DNA of 5,783 nt. Origin: JAGVUD01 sp052033935. Lineage in GTDB: Bacteria > Armatimonadota > UBA5829 > DSUL01. The notes beneath the pieces are model-generated. The model did no database searches. It saw only the letters and a list, made by a program, of their open reading frames with translations, and was not told the origin of the DNA. The translations under genes and the position numbers were made by a program. The stretch covers positions 1-5,783 of the forward strand of contig JBPOJE010000079.1 of NCBI GenBank assembly GCA_052033935.1, given 5' to 3'. This document shows, piece by piece, positions 1 to 5,783 of this stretch. Position 1 is the first letter of the stretch, and every line of letters starts with the position of its first letter.

Positions 1-2
1 GG

Positions 3-1481
3 GCCGGGCGCGTGGAGATCGAGCGCTTCACGACCGGCATGATCACCGCCGACGCCAATTCGGTGGAGCTGGCGGAGACCACCATAACGACGGGACCGCA
101 CGGGCTGAGGCTGTCGGGGACGCTGCCTTTCAGCCTCACCCGCCTGGCGTTCGTTGACGGCGGGCCTGTGGACATTCAGGCCGAACTGGTCCGGCCTGAC
201 CTCGACATTCTCACGCTCGTCTCAAGCATGCTCGATGAGGAGCGCACGGGCGGGGAGGGAGAGGGACGGGTGTCCGTTGCCGGCCAGTGGCCGTCCCCGA
301 GACTCGAGGGCTTTGTCCGCTTCCCGAAAGGCGACATCGCGCTGAAGGGCGCCGGGACAACCCTGAAGGACATAAAGATAGACGTCGCGCTGAACGGCCC
401 GGCGGTGACGATCAACGAATTCCGTCTGCCATCCAGCGATGGCGGCGAGCTGTCCCTTACTGGCGGCGCGTCGCTTGGCAGGGACGGATGGGAGCTTCAG
501 CTCGCCGCACTGGCAGAAGACATGGGTCTGAAGTTCAAGAACCTGAGCGGGCTGTACGGCGAGAGCTACAACGGGAAGGTTGACGTGGACGTGCAGGCCG
601 CGGGCCCTCTCAGGGCGATGAAACTGACGGGGGCCGTGACCGCCCACAACGCGACGGTAGGCCTGCCCTCTTCCGCCGCGGCCCCCGAGGAGCGCGGGCG
701 GCTGGCGATCAACCCCGCGCTTGACATCACCCTCAACGCCGGGCGCGGGCTGAGGGTGAGGGGCCCGCGAATGAACGTCGGAGTCGCCGGACAGGCAAGG
801 CTGGCGCAGACGGCAGCGTCTCCGCTGCTGAACGGCCGGCTCGAGGTGACCGAGGGCTATCTGCTGTTCCCGGGAAGCAGGTTCCGCGTTGTGCCGGTAG
901 GAACCATTGACTTCCGCTACGCTCCTCCCGAAGAGGGCCGGGTGAGCGTGGACATCCGCGCCGAAACGAACCTGTCGGCGGCAGCAAACGCGTCGAGGCC
1001 CGGGGTTTCGAGCTATCGCGTGGAGATGGCTGTGCGAGGATCGCTCGAGAACCCGCGCGTTTCGTTCCAGAGCTACCCGCCCGGCCTGGAGGCATCGGGC
1101 ATCCTGGCCATGCTGGGCCAGCAGGCCGGCCTGGGACCGTCGGGGTTCGGGGGAGACTCGTTTGAAAGGGAGGTTGCGCAGCTCTTCACAGCTAACCTTG
1201 CCCCGGGTGTTCTGCAGCCTGTGGAGTCGGCCCTTGCCGAGGCGCTCGGCCTGCAGGAGGTGGCTTTCGGTTTCGGCGGGCCGGAGGAGATGTTGAGCAT
1301 CCAGGTTCAGCGAAGGCTTTTTGACGGCGTCAGCCTGAGCTACTGGAAAAACCTGGCGGGCGGGCAGGAAGACGACGAGTGGAAGCTGACCTACGACATT
1401 TCGAGGCGCCTGCGGCTGACCTACGGCGAGAGCCGTTTCCGCGCGCGGACGATAGGCTTCGAGGGTGCGATCAGCTTCTGA
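3..1481 (+). CDS. tamB: TamB-like translocation/assembly module protein, C-terminal part (5' end outside window)
   Basis: The reading frame is open to the left edge, so this is the C-terminal ~493 residues of a longer protein; TamB proteins usually exceed 1000 residues. The GTG at 12 is an internal valine, not a convincing start. The segment shows the alternating hydrophobic/polar beta-strand pattern of the TamB/AsmA superfamily. Hallmarks of the TamB C-terminal domain (DUF490) are visible: a G-x-L-x-V-x-x-G strand block followed by F-P-G-S-R-F and G-T-I-D-F (about 830-920), then V-R-G-S-L-E-N-P-R-V-S-F and a Y-P-P-G-L motif with I-L-A-M-L-G (about 1035-1125), and a final phenylalanine. In the family, an inner-membrane anchor holds a long hydrophobic beta-groove that spans the periplasm and works with an Omp85 protein in outer-membrane protein assembly or lipid transport. 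An Omp85 gene lies downstream, which supports the call. The N-terminal anchor cannot be seen. Confidence 0.88.
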   Translation, partial: AGRVEIERFTTGMITADANSVELAETTITTGPHGLRLSGTLPFSLTRLAFVDGGPVDIQAELVRPDLDILTLVSSMLDEERTGGEGEGRVSVAGQWPSPRLEGFVRFPKGDIALKGAGTTLKDIKIDVALNGPAVTINEFRLPSSDGGELSLTGGASLGRDGWELQLAALAEDMGLKFKNLSGLYGESYNGKVDVDVQAAGPLRAMKLTGAVTAHNATVGLPSSAAAPEERGRLAINPALDITLNAGRGLRVRGPRMNVGVAGQARLAQTAASPLLNGRLEVTEGYLLFPGSRFRVVPVGTIDFRYAPPEEGRVSVDIRAETNLSAAANASRPGVSSYRVEMAVRGSLENPRVSFQSYPPGLEASGILAMLGQQAGLGPSGFGGDSFEREVAQLFTANLAPGVLQPVESALAEALGLQEVAFGFGGPEEMLSIQVQRRLFDGVSLSYWKNLAGGQEDDEWKLTYDISRRLRLTYGESRFRARTIGFEGAISF

Positions 1482-1504
1482 TGCGAGGCGGCCGGGGCTT
1501 TCGT

Positions 1505-1510
1505 TATAGT
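1505..1510 (+). promoter_or_regulatory. Possible -10 element (TATAGT) ahead of the sigma factor gene
   Basis: TATAGT matches five of six positions of the sigma-70 -10 consensus and stands out in a GC-rich gap just after the tamB stop. A start of transcription near 1517 would leave about 46 bases before the TTG start at 1563, which fits that start and would exclude the upstream GTG at 1509 that overlaps this element. No good -35 hexamer sits 16 to 18 bases upstream, so this is only suggestive. Confidence 0.25.
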
Positions 1511-1535
1511 GGGCACCTCACGGCCGGCCCTGAGC

Positions 1536-1560
1536 GGCAGCCGGAAGGCGCGCGGTTGCC
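1536..1560 (+). promoter_or_regulatory. Hairpin with a Shine-Dalgarno-like loop before the sigma factor start
   Basis: GGCAGCCG (1536-1543) can pair with CGGTTGCC (1553-1560), giving eight base pairs with one G-U wobble and a nine-base loop. The purine run GGAAGG (1543-1548) lies mostly in the loop, and the stem ends two bases before the TTG start at 1563. In a linear reading GGAAGG is 14 bases from the TTG, which is long for a ribosome binding site; folding would bring it closer. The pairing is seen directly; any role in translation is inference. Confidence 0.35.
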
Positions 1561-1562
1561 AC

Positions 1563-2135
1563 TTGAATAAGACAAGACCCGACAACAGAACGAAATCCCG
1601 CCAGCCCACGCCGAAAGGCGACGCACGAGGGTCCTTCGAAGAGATCGTGGCCCTGCACGATCGCAAAGTTTACAATCTCATACTGCGGCTGGTGCGCAAC
1701 GAAGACGACGCGGCGGACCTGACGCAGGAGACGTTTGTGCGCGCCTACAGGGCGTGGAGCAGTTTCGAGGGGCGCTCGTCGGCCTACACCTGGCTCTGCC
1801 AGATTGCCATCAACCTGTGCAGGAACCGGGCAAGGGACAGCGCGAGATGGGATGACGAGCCGGTGGGGGATGACAGCTTCGCTTCGAGCCTGCCGACACC
1901 GGAGGAAGCGATTCACAGGAAGGACCTGCGCGAGCGGGTGCGTGGGGCGATTGACGATCTGCCGCCGGCATACCGGGTGGCGGTAGTTTTGCGCGACTTG
2001 CAGGGTCTAAGTTACCGGGAAATGGCGGAGGCGACGGGCCTGAGCGTGGATGTGGTAAAAACACGCCTGGCAAGAGCGCGCGGGATGCTGCGGCGGAGGC
2101 TGCAGGGTTATCGCCCTTTGCCCCGGAGGTGTTGA
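1563..2135 (+). CDS. ECF-family RNA polymerase sigma-70 factor (RpoE/SigW-like)
   Basis: The 190-residue product directs RNA polymerase to a specific set of promoters. Region 2 (about residues 25-91) has F-E-E-I-V-A-L-H, the D-L-T-Q-E-T-F motif at 52-58 and the Y-T-W-L-x-x-I-A-x-N-L-C-R-N core-binding and -10-recognition block. Region 4 (about 129-181) has L-P-P-A-Y-R, then a helix-turn-helix from L-S-Y-R-E-M-A through V-K-T-R-L-A-R-A-R for -35 recognition. There is no region 1.1 or 3 and the linker is short, as in ECF factors. I chose the TTG at 1563 because it gives the usual short leader; the GTG at 1509 would add 18 residues and overlaps a -10-like element. The gene lies 81 bases after tamB and 71 bases before bamA. 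No anti-sigma gene (zinc-finger or membrane type) follows it here. By analogy with sigma-E an envelope-stress role is likely, but this is inference from position. Confidence 0.93.
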   Translation: MNKTRPDNRTKSRQPTPKGDARGSFEEIVALHDRKVYNLILRLVRNEDDAADLTQETFVRAYRAWSSFEGRSSAYTWLCQIAINLCRNRARDSARWDDEPVGDDSFASSLPTPEEAIHRKDLRERVRGAIDDLPPAYRVAVVLRDLQGLSYREMAEATGLSVDVVKTRLARARGMLRRRLQGYRPLPRRC

Positions 2136-2161
2136 CGTGCCGCGCGCCAATATCGGATGAT
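2132..2161 (+). promoter_or_regulatory. Possible sigma-70-type promoter for bamA
   Basis: TTGACG (2132-2137) matches five of six -35 positions, and GATGAT (2156-2161) matches four of six -10 positions, with an 18-base spacer. Transcription would begin near 2168, leaving about 40 bases before the ATG at 2207. It overlaps the last codon of the sigma factor gene. Such matches occur by chance, so this is a weak prediction, but its position suits a bamA-skp transcript that can run independently of the sigma gene. Confidence 0.3.
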
Positions 2162-2206
2162 ACGCAAGCGGTTGTGACAGACAAGAAAGGTTCACAGTAT
2201 CAGGCA

Positions 2207-4000
2207 ATGACTATACGGCAACACGTGCCGCGAGGATTGTACGCCCTTGCCGTCCTCATCCTGCTGGTGTTCGCGCCGTCAGGACTCTTGGCACAAACCG
2301 AGCAGCAGATCATCGAGATCGAGATCAAAGGCAACACCCACATCAGCCGTGACGCCATTCTGGCCACGATTCAGGAGAAGCCCGGAACCCCTTACGATGC
2401 CGCCAAAGCGCAGGCGGACCGCAAGGAGATCGAGGGGATGGGGTTCTTCCAGGTCGTGTCCACCCGTCAGGAGACCATGCCGGGCGGCGTGCGGGTGATT
2501 TTCGAAGTGGTCGAGAACCCAAAGATCAAGGCGATAGAATTCACCGGCGCCACTGTCTTTACGCGGGACGAACTTCTTGAGGTGATGCGCACCAAAGAGG
2601 GCCAGGTCTTCAACATGAACACTTGGGAGCAGGACGTGAAGGCCATCGAGGAGGCCTACCGGAAGCTGGGCAACCTTGCCTATGTGACCGCCGACGCCGA
2701 CATGAACGCCGCGACGGGCATCCTCGCCATCCCCGTGCTCGAGTTCCGCGTGGGACAGATCAAATTCACCGGCCTCAAGAAGACGAAAGAGTCCGTCTTC
2801 CTGCGCGAGATGAAGCTCAAGCCCGGAGACGTTTACAGCCGCAGGACGCTCCAGGAAGACCTGACCCGCATCTACGAGCTCGACTTTCTGGAGGTGGACA
2901 AGGTGGAGAACGCCCGGGAAGAGCCGGGCGAGGAAGAGGGCGTGCTCGATATCATCATCCCGGTTTCCGAAAAGAAAACCGGACTGATCAGCGCCGGGAT
3001 CGGCTACAGCTCGCTTCAGAAAGTCGTCGGGCGCGTGGAGTTCACCGAGGCGAACTTCCGCGGCGCGGGCGTGGGGGTCAACGCGCTGTACGAAGTCAGC
3101 GGAGCGGGTTACGGCTCGTCCTACGAACTGGGCTTCTACAACCCATGGTTCCGCAAAGACCGCACCAGTCTGTCGGCCCGGGTTTACGACAGGGAGGTTT
3201 ACAGGTTCTCGTCCAACGTGTTTGGCGGGGGGACTGACCTTGCGGACGCAGACTACCGCGAGCGGCGCAAGGGCGGCACGCTGGGCTTCTCGAAACCGTT
3301 CAGCAAGAAGCTGAAGGGCTTCCTTACGCTGCGCCGCGAGACGGTTGAGAGCGACGTGCGCAACATGGATAGCCTTCCCAAGGGTTTCGCCGCGATCAGC
3401 CAGACGGGGGACATCACCGCTATCGCCTTCAAGAGCACGCTGGACACCCGCGACTTCGCGCTCGATCCCTGGAAGGGGATGTACACGTCGCTGTCCCTGG
3501 AGCCCGGCTTTTCGAGCATTGACGGCGGTTCGTCCGGCGGCTTCATGAAGATAGAGGCCGACATCAGGCGCTACATCGGCCTCGGCAAGCCGCGCGAGAG
3601 CTTAAAGGACAAGCGGCGCAGCATCGCGCTGCGCCTGCAGATGGCGGCCTCGACGGGAACCCTGCCCTTCTGGGAGCAGTTCTTCCTCGGGGGCGCGGAG
3701 AGGCTGCGCGGATATCAGGAAGACCGCTTCTGGGGCAACAGAATGCTGCTTGGGAGCATCGAATACCGTGTGCCGCTGGGAAACAGCCTGACGGGAGTGT
3801 TGTTCGCGGACTACGGTGACGCCTGGGGTAACGACTACGCGAACATCGCGGGGCTTCCGAAGCAGACAACCTCGTTCAAGGGGCACCTGGGGTACGGGCT
3901 GGGAGTGCGGGTCGTAACGCCTCTCGGGCACCTCAGGTTTGACTACGGTTTCGGGGACGATGGGTCCAGAACACACTTCAGCATCGGGCAGGCATTCTAG
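2207..4000 (+). CDS. bamA: Outer-membrane protein assembly factor BamA (Omp85 family, three POTRA domains)
   Basis: Omp85 proteins fold and insert beta-barrel proteins into the outer membrane. From the ATG at 2207 the product has 597 residues. A signal peptide spans about 1-29 (basic start, hydrophobic L-A-V-L-I-L-L-V-F core, cleavage after G-L-L-A). POTRA domains follow at about 35-103 (I-E-I-K-G-N-T), 107-181 (I-E-F-T-G-A) and 183-254 (I-K-F-T-G-L), each with the typical central G-x-x-F/Y segment. The barrel runs from about 258 to the end. It contains L-R-G-Y at 500-503, the counterpart of the V-R-G-F motif of loop 6, and ends in phenylalanine, as barrel proteins do. E. coli BamA has five POTRAs and about 810 residues; three POTRAs and this length also match TamA, so with tamB upstream a TamA role or a dual role is possible. 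Skp directly downstream favours BamA. The frame is open back to a GTG at 2129 (26 more residues) and a GTG at 2174, but the ATG gives the best signal peptide although its ribosome binding site is weak. Confidence 0.88.
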   Translation: MTIRQHVPRGLYALAVLILLVFAPSGLLAQTEQQIIEIEIKGNTHISRDAILATIQEKPGTPYDAAKAQADRKEIEGMGFFQVVSTRQETMPGGVRVIFEVVENPKIKAIEFTGATVFTRDELLEVMRTKEGQVFNMNTWEQDVKAIEEAYRKLGNLAYVTADADMNAATGILAIPVLEFRVGQIKFTGLKKTKESVFLREMKLKPGDVYSRRTLQEDLTRIYELDFLEVDKVENAREEPGEEEGVLDIIIPVSEKKTGLISAGIGYSSLQKVVGRVEFTEANFRGAGVGVNALYEVSGAGYGSSYELGFYNPWFRKDRTSLSARVYDREVYRFSSNVFGGGTDLADADYRERRKGGTLGFSKPFSKKLKGFLTLRRETVESDVRNMDSLPKGFAAISQTGDITAIAFKSTLDTRDFALDPWKGMYTSLSLEPGFSSIDGGSSGGFMKIEADIRRYIGLGKPRESLKDKRRSIALRLQMAASTGTLPFWEQFFLGGAERLRGYQEDRFWGNRMLLGSIEYRVPLGNSLTGVLFADYGDAWGNDYANIAGLPKQTTSFKGHLGYGLGVRVVTPLGHLRFDYGFGDDGSRTHFSIGQAF

Positions 4001-4020
4001 GAATGCGGCTCGTGGATTCC
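3992..4020 (+). repeat. Overlapping small inverted repeats at the bamA stop codon
   Basis: GCATTC (3992-3997) and GAATGC (4001-4006) are exact reverse complements flanking the TAG stop codon. The overlapping GGAAT (4000-4004) also complements ATTCC (4016-4020). The two pairings share bases and exclude each other. There is no T-run, so this is not a normal intrinsic terminator, and skp begins shortly after it. Confidence 0.4.
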
Positions 4021-4023
4021 CAA

Positions 4024-4028
4024 GGGAG
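4024..4028 (+). promoter_or_regulatory. Ribosome binding site fixing the TTG start of skp
   Basis: GGGAG ends eight bases before the TTG at 4037. This spacing, and the signal peptide that begins right after the TTG, decide the non-ATG start. TCCC just upstream (4018-4021) is complementary to GGGA of this site, but with only two bases between them they cannot form a simple hairpin. Confidence 0.7.
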
Positions 4029-4036
4029 ATAGTTAC

Positions 4037-4690
4037 TTGAAGCAGATTACACGCAGGAACATCGCATGCCTGGCTGCCCTGGCGGCAGTACTGATCCTGT
4101 CTTGCCCGGCGGGCGCGCAAGCGCCCGCGGCGGCCGGAGCGCAGGCAACCATAGCGATGGTGGATATCCAGAAAGCCGCCGCCGACTACAAAGGCATGAA
4201 AGCAGCGAACGACGAGATCAACAAGCTGGTCAACGACCTGAAGACCGACATCGAGACCCGCGCCACCCACAAGCTCATGACCGAGGCCGAGCTAACCGAA
4301 CTCGTGACCCTCAAGAAGAAAAGTTCCCGGACGGACCCCGAGAACAAACGGGTGGATGAACTGGAGAAGATCGGCAAAACCCGCGATGAAGAGCTTAACA
4401 CGCTGAGCCAAAAGGCCGAGCCGACGGACGCGGAGCGGGCGCGGCTGCGCGAACTGAAGGATATCTCCAACAAGAACACCGCCACGCTGGCCACCCTCAA
4501 CGACGATTACGGCCAGCAGGTTGAAAAGCGGCGCAACGAGCTGCAGGAGAAGGTCAACGCCGACCTCCTCGCGGCTGTCGCCAAGGTTGCCACGCAGAAA
4601 GGGCTGGCGACGGTGATTGACAAGATCGCCGTGCTCTACGGCGGACTCGACATTACCGACGACGTCATCAAGGCTCTGAACGAAGGCTGA
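4037..4690 (+). CDS. skp: Skp/OmpH-family periplasmic chaperone, enlarged
   Basis: Skp trimers hold unfolded outer-membrane proteins in the periplasm between the Sec translocon and BamA. The 217-residue product starts at TTG with a signal peptide (K-Q-I-T-R-R, then an A/L-rich core, likely cut near A-G-A-Q at 25-28). The first mature strand, A-T-I-A-M-V-D-I-Q-K (37-46), matches the OmpH start, and the end has the family's closing block with G-L-A-T-V-I-D (189-195), Y at 201 and D-I-T-D-D-V-I-K-A-L-N (205-215). Between them, about 55-185 is charged, heptad-like helix that should form the tentacle. E. coli Skp is about 160 residues long, so the extra length is in the helical arm, where residues 88-123 and 119-154 resemble each other at a 31-residue offset. 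It lies 36 bases after bamA, the same order as bamA-skp in proteobacteria, and 9 bases before the next gene, so the three probably form one operon. Confidence 0.9.
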   Translation: MKQITRRNIACLAALAAVLILSCPAGAQAPAAAGAQATIAMVDIQKAAADYKGMKAANDEINKLVNDLKTDIETRATHKLMTEAELTELVTLKKKSSRTDPENKRVDELEKIGKTRDEELNTLSQKAEPTDAERARLRELKDISNKNTATLATLNDDYGQQVEKRRNELQEKVNADLLAAVAKVATQKGLATVIDKIAVLYGGLDITDDVIKALNEG

Positions 4691-4699
4691 CGAGACAGC

Positions 4700-5764
4700 A
4701 TGCAGCCGCGATGGTCCCCATGGCCGGTGTCCGCGGGATTGGTGGCGTATGGGGCCGCGCTTGCCGTGTGCGCGGGATGCGCGCGGAAGACCCCTGAGAC
4801 GCCGCCCGCGAAGAGTTTTGTTCCGGCGGCGAAACTTGAGCCGGTCCGGAGCGCTCACATTTTTGCAGGTGAGGCGCGGGCGTTGAAGCAGGGACGCTTC
4901 TCTGATGGGGCTGCGGAAGTTACTGTTCCGCGTCCGTTGACTCCCACCGAGATCGAGTCGCCGGGAGTGCTGGAGCCACCCGACATCGCGCACATCCGGG
5001 ATGGCCTGAGCGGCCGCATCAGCGCGGGGTTGAAGCAGTATGCGGCGGGCGTGAAGCAGCGGGAGCTGCGTTCGGCGGAGATAGCGATCCGTCAGGAGCG
5101 TGACCGCCGGAACGGCGAACTGGAAGCCCGCCTGGCCGAACTGAACGAGCGCCTTGCCGCCGAGACGATGGATGCGCGGCGCAAGGGCGCGGCCGAGCGT
5201 GCCGGCCTGCGGTTCGACATCACCGTGCTGAAGGCTCAGAGCGGGGCGGCGCCGGGCAGTACGGATGAGACTGTGCGGCAGATTGCCGGGAAAGAGCACC
5301 GGCTCGCCGAGATTGACAAACGCGTCGAGGCCGAGATCGGGCAGATTGAGGCGCGCCAGCGCGAGAGTGAGCGCGCCGCGCGGGCGGCGTGGGGCTCCGA
5401 AATGGACGAGTTCGCCGCGCGGCAGCGCGCACAGGCTCTAGAAAGAGCCGAACATCGGGAACAGGCAAGAACCGCCCTGCTCGGAGAGTCCGTCGAATCG
5501 TTTGTGGCAGACCTGTCGGGTGATGTGACTAGAAGGCCATCCGCCACGCACTCGCCGGGCCCGGCATCGGCGGCGGCGGCACGTGAGGAGTCGCTGAAGA
5601 GGCGGTTCGCGCGAACGGTGGATAGAATAGACTCCCGGATACGGCAGGATGCGGTGACAGCTTCGTCGCTTGCGCGGGCAAGCCAGCCGCGAAAAGGCGC
5701 GCGGGACGCAGGCAGCGCGGTCACCGCGAGAGCCGCGTCCTACGTGGGCGGCGGCAAGTACTGA
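4700..5764 (+). CDS. Unrecognised exported coiled-coil protein, possible lipoprotein
   Basis: I do not recognise this 354-residue protein. The N-terminus looks like an export signal: an arginine at 4, a hydrophobic stretch about 10-26 and a cysteine at 27 in V-C-A-G-C, followed by A-R-K. This resembles a lipobox, but the -3 position is Cys rather than the usual Leu, so lipidation is uncertain. Residues 28-100 are proline-rich and probably extended. Residues about 118-180 and 189-260 are very rich in Glu, Arg, Ala and Leu and should form two long helices joined by a short Gly/Pro/Ser turn (S-G-A-A-P-G-S, 181-187), that is, a helical hairpin. The tail from about 273 is basic, Ala/Ser-rich and probably disordered, ending in G-G-G-K-Y. 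The gene begins 9 bases after skp, so it is probably co-transcribed with bamA and skp; only a weak GAG lies near its ATG, so translational coupling is possible. An envelope role is inferred from the signal and neighbours only. Confidence 0.75.
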   Translation: MQPRWSPWPVSAGLVAYGAALAVCAGCARKTPETPPAKSFVPAAKLEPVRSAHIFAGEARALKQGRFSDGAAEVTVPRPLTPTEIESPGVLEPPDIAHIRDGLSGRISAGLKQYAAGVKQRELRSAEIAIRQERDRRNGELEARLAELNERLAAETMDARRKGAAERAGLRFDITVLKAQSGAAPGSTDETVRQIAGKEHRLAEIDKRVEAEIGQIEARQRESERAARAAWGSEMDEFAARQRAQALERAEHREQARTALLGESVESFVADLSGDVTRRPSATHSPGPASAAAAREESLKRRFARTVDRIDSRIRQDAVTASSLARASQPRKGARDAGSAVTARAASYVGGGKY

Positions 5765-5783
5765 GAAAATGGCATCTGGATGA

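Noticed and set aside
1509..1562. Upstream GTG start for the sigma factor
   Set aside because: It overlaps the TATAGT promoter-like element, and the added residues are outside the ECF fold; the TTG at 1563 gives a normal length.
2172..2200. TTGTGA and CAGTAT as a promoter 17 bases apart
   Set aside because: The -10 match is only three of six, and transcription would begin at the bamA ATG itself, leaving no leader.
3602..4270. Minus-strand open frame of 222 codons
   Set aside because: It runs across the bamA barrel, the intergenic spacer and the skp start, has no recognisable motif, and conflicts with two well-supported genes.
4292..5299. Minus-strand open frame of 335 codons
   Set aside because: It lies opposite skp and the orphan gene, both of which have better coding features. 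Its translation is Arg/Pro/Leu-rich without a recognisable domain, as expected for a shadow frame in GC-rich DNA.
5623..5628. TAGAAT as a -10 element for a downstream gene
   Set aside because: It lies within the coding region of the last gene and has no plausible -35 hexamer at 16 to 18 bases upstream.
5769..5783. ATG after the last gene as the start of a further gene
   Set aside because: The frame stops after four codons at the window edge. The last 19 bases are too few to identify any feature.

Overview
The window reads as a piece of the envelope-biogenesis chromosome of a Gram-negative (diderm) bacterium with high GC content. It carries five plus-strand genes packed with little spacing. 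Three belong to the outer-membrane protein assembly and transport machinery: a TamB-type protein, an Omp85/BamA-type barrel and a Skp/OmpH chaperone. The start codons (TTG and GTG as well as ATG), the small three-POTRA Omp85 and the enlarged OmpH do not look like a typical proteobacterium. The style fits a deep-branching diderm phylum such as Armatimonadota or Acidobacteriota, but this is an impression and the sequence alone does not settle the phylum.

Layout. 3-1481: the C-terminal part of a TamB-like protein whose 5' end lies outside the window. 1482-1562: an 81-base gap with a TATAGT promoter-like element and a hairpin just before the next start. 1563-2135: an ECF sigma-70 factor. 2136-2206: a 71-base gap with a promoter-like pair and a Shine-Dalgarno sequence that leads only into a seven-codon frame. 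2207-4000: a BamA/Omp85 protein. 4001-4036: a short spacer with small inverted repeats. 4037-4690: a Skp/OmpH periplasmic chaperone with a probable internal duplication. 4700-5764: an unrecognised exported coiled-coil protein, possibly a lipoprotein. The last 19 bases are non-coding or the edge of the next gene. I saw no tRNA, rRNA, CRISPR array, insertion sequence or phage gene.

How the genes fit together. Skp-type chaperones carry unfolded outer-membrane proteins across the periplasm, BamA-type proteins fold them into the outer membrane, and TamB-type proteins bridge the inner and outer membranes and pair with an Omp85 partner. The ECF sigma factor between tamB and bamA suggests regulation by envelope stress, as sigma-E regulates bamA and skp in Escherichia coli, but no anti-sigma factor is adjacent. 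The last gene sits 9 bases behind skp and is predicted to form a long helical hairpin, so it is the best candidate here for an undescribed accessory of outer-membrane assembly. Most of the window is recognisable; the novelty lies in the arrangement, the repeat in Skp and the orphan last gene.
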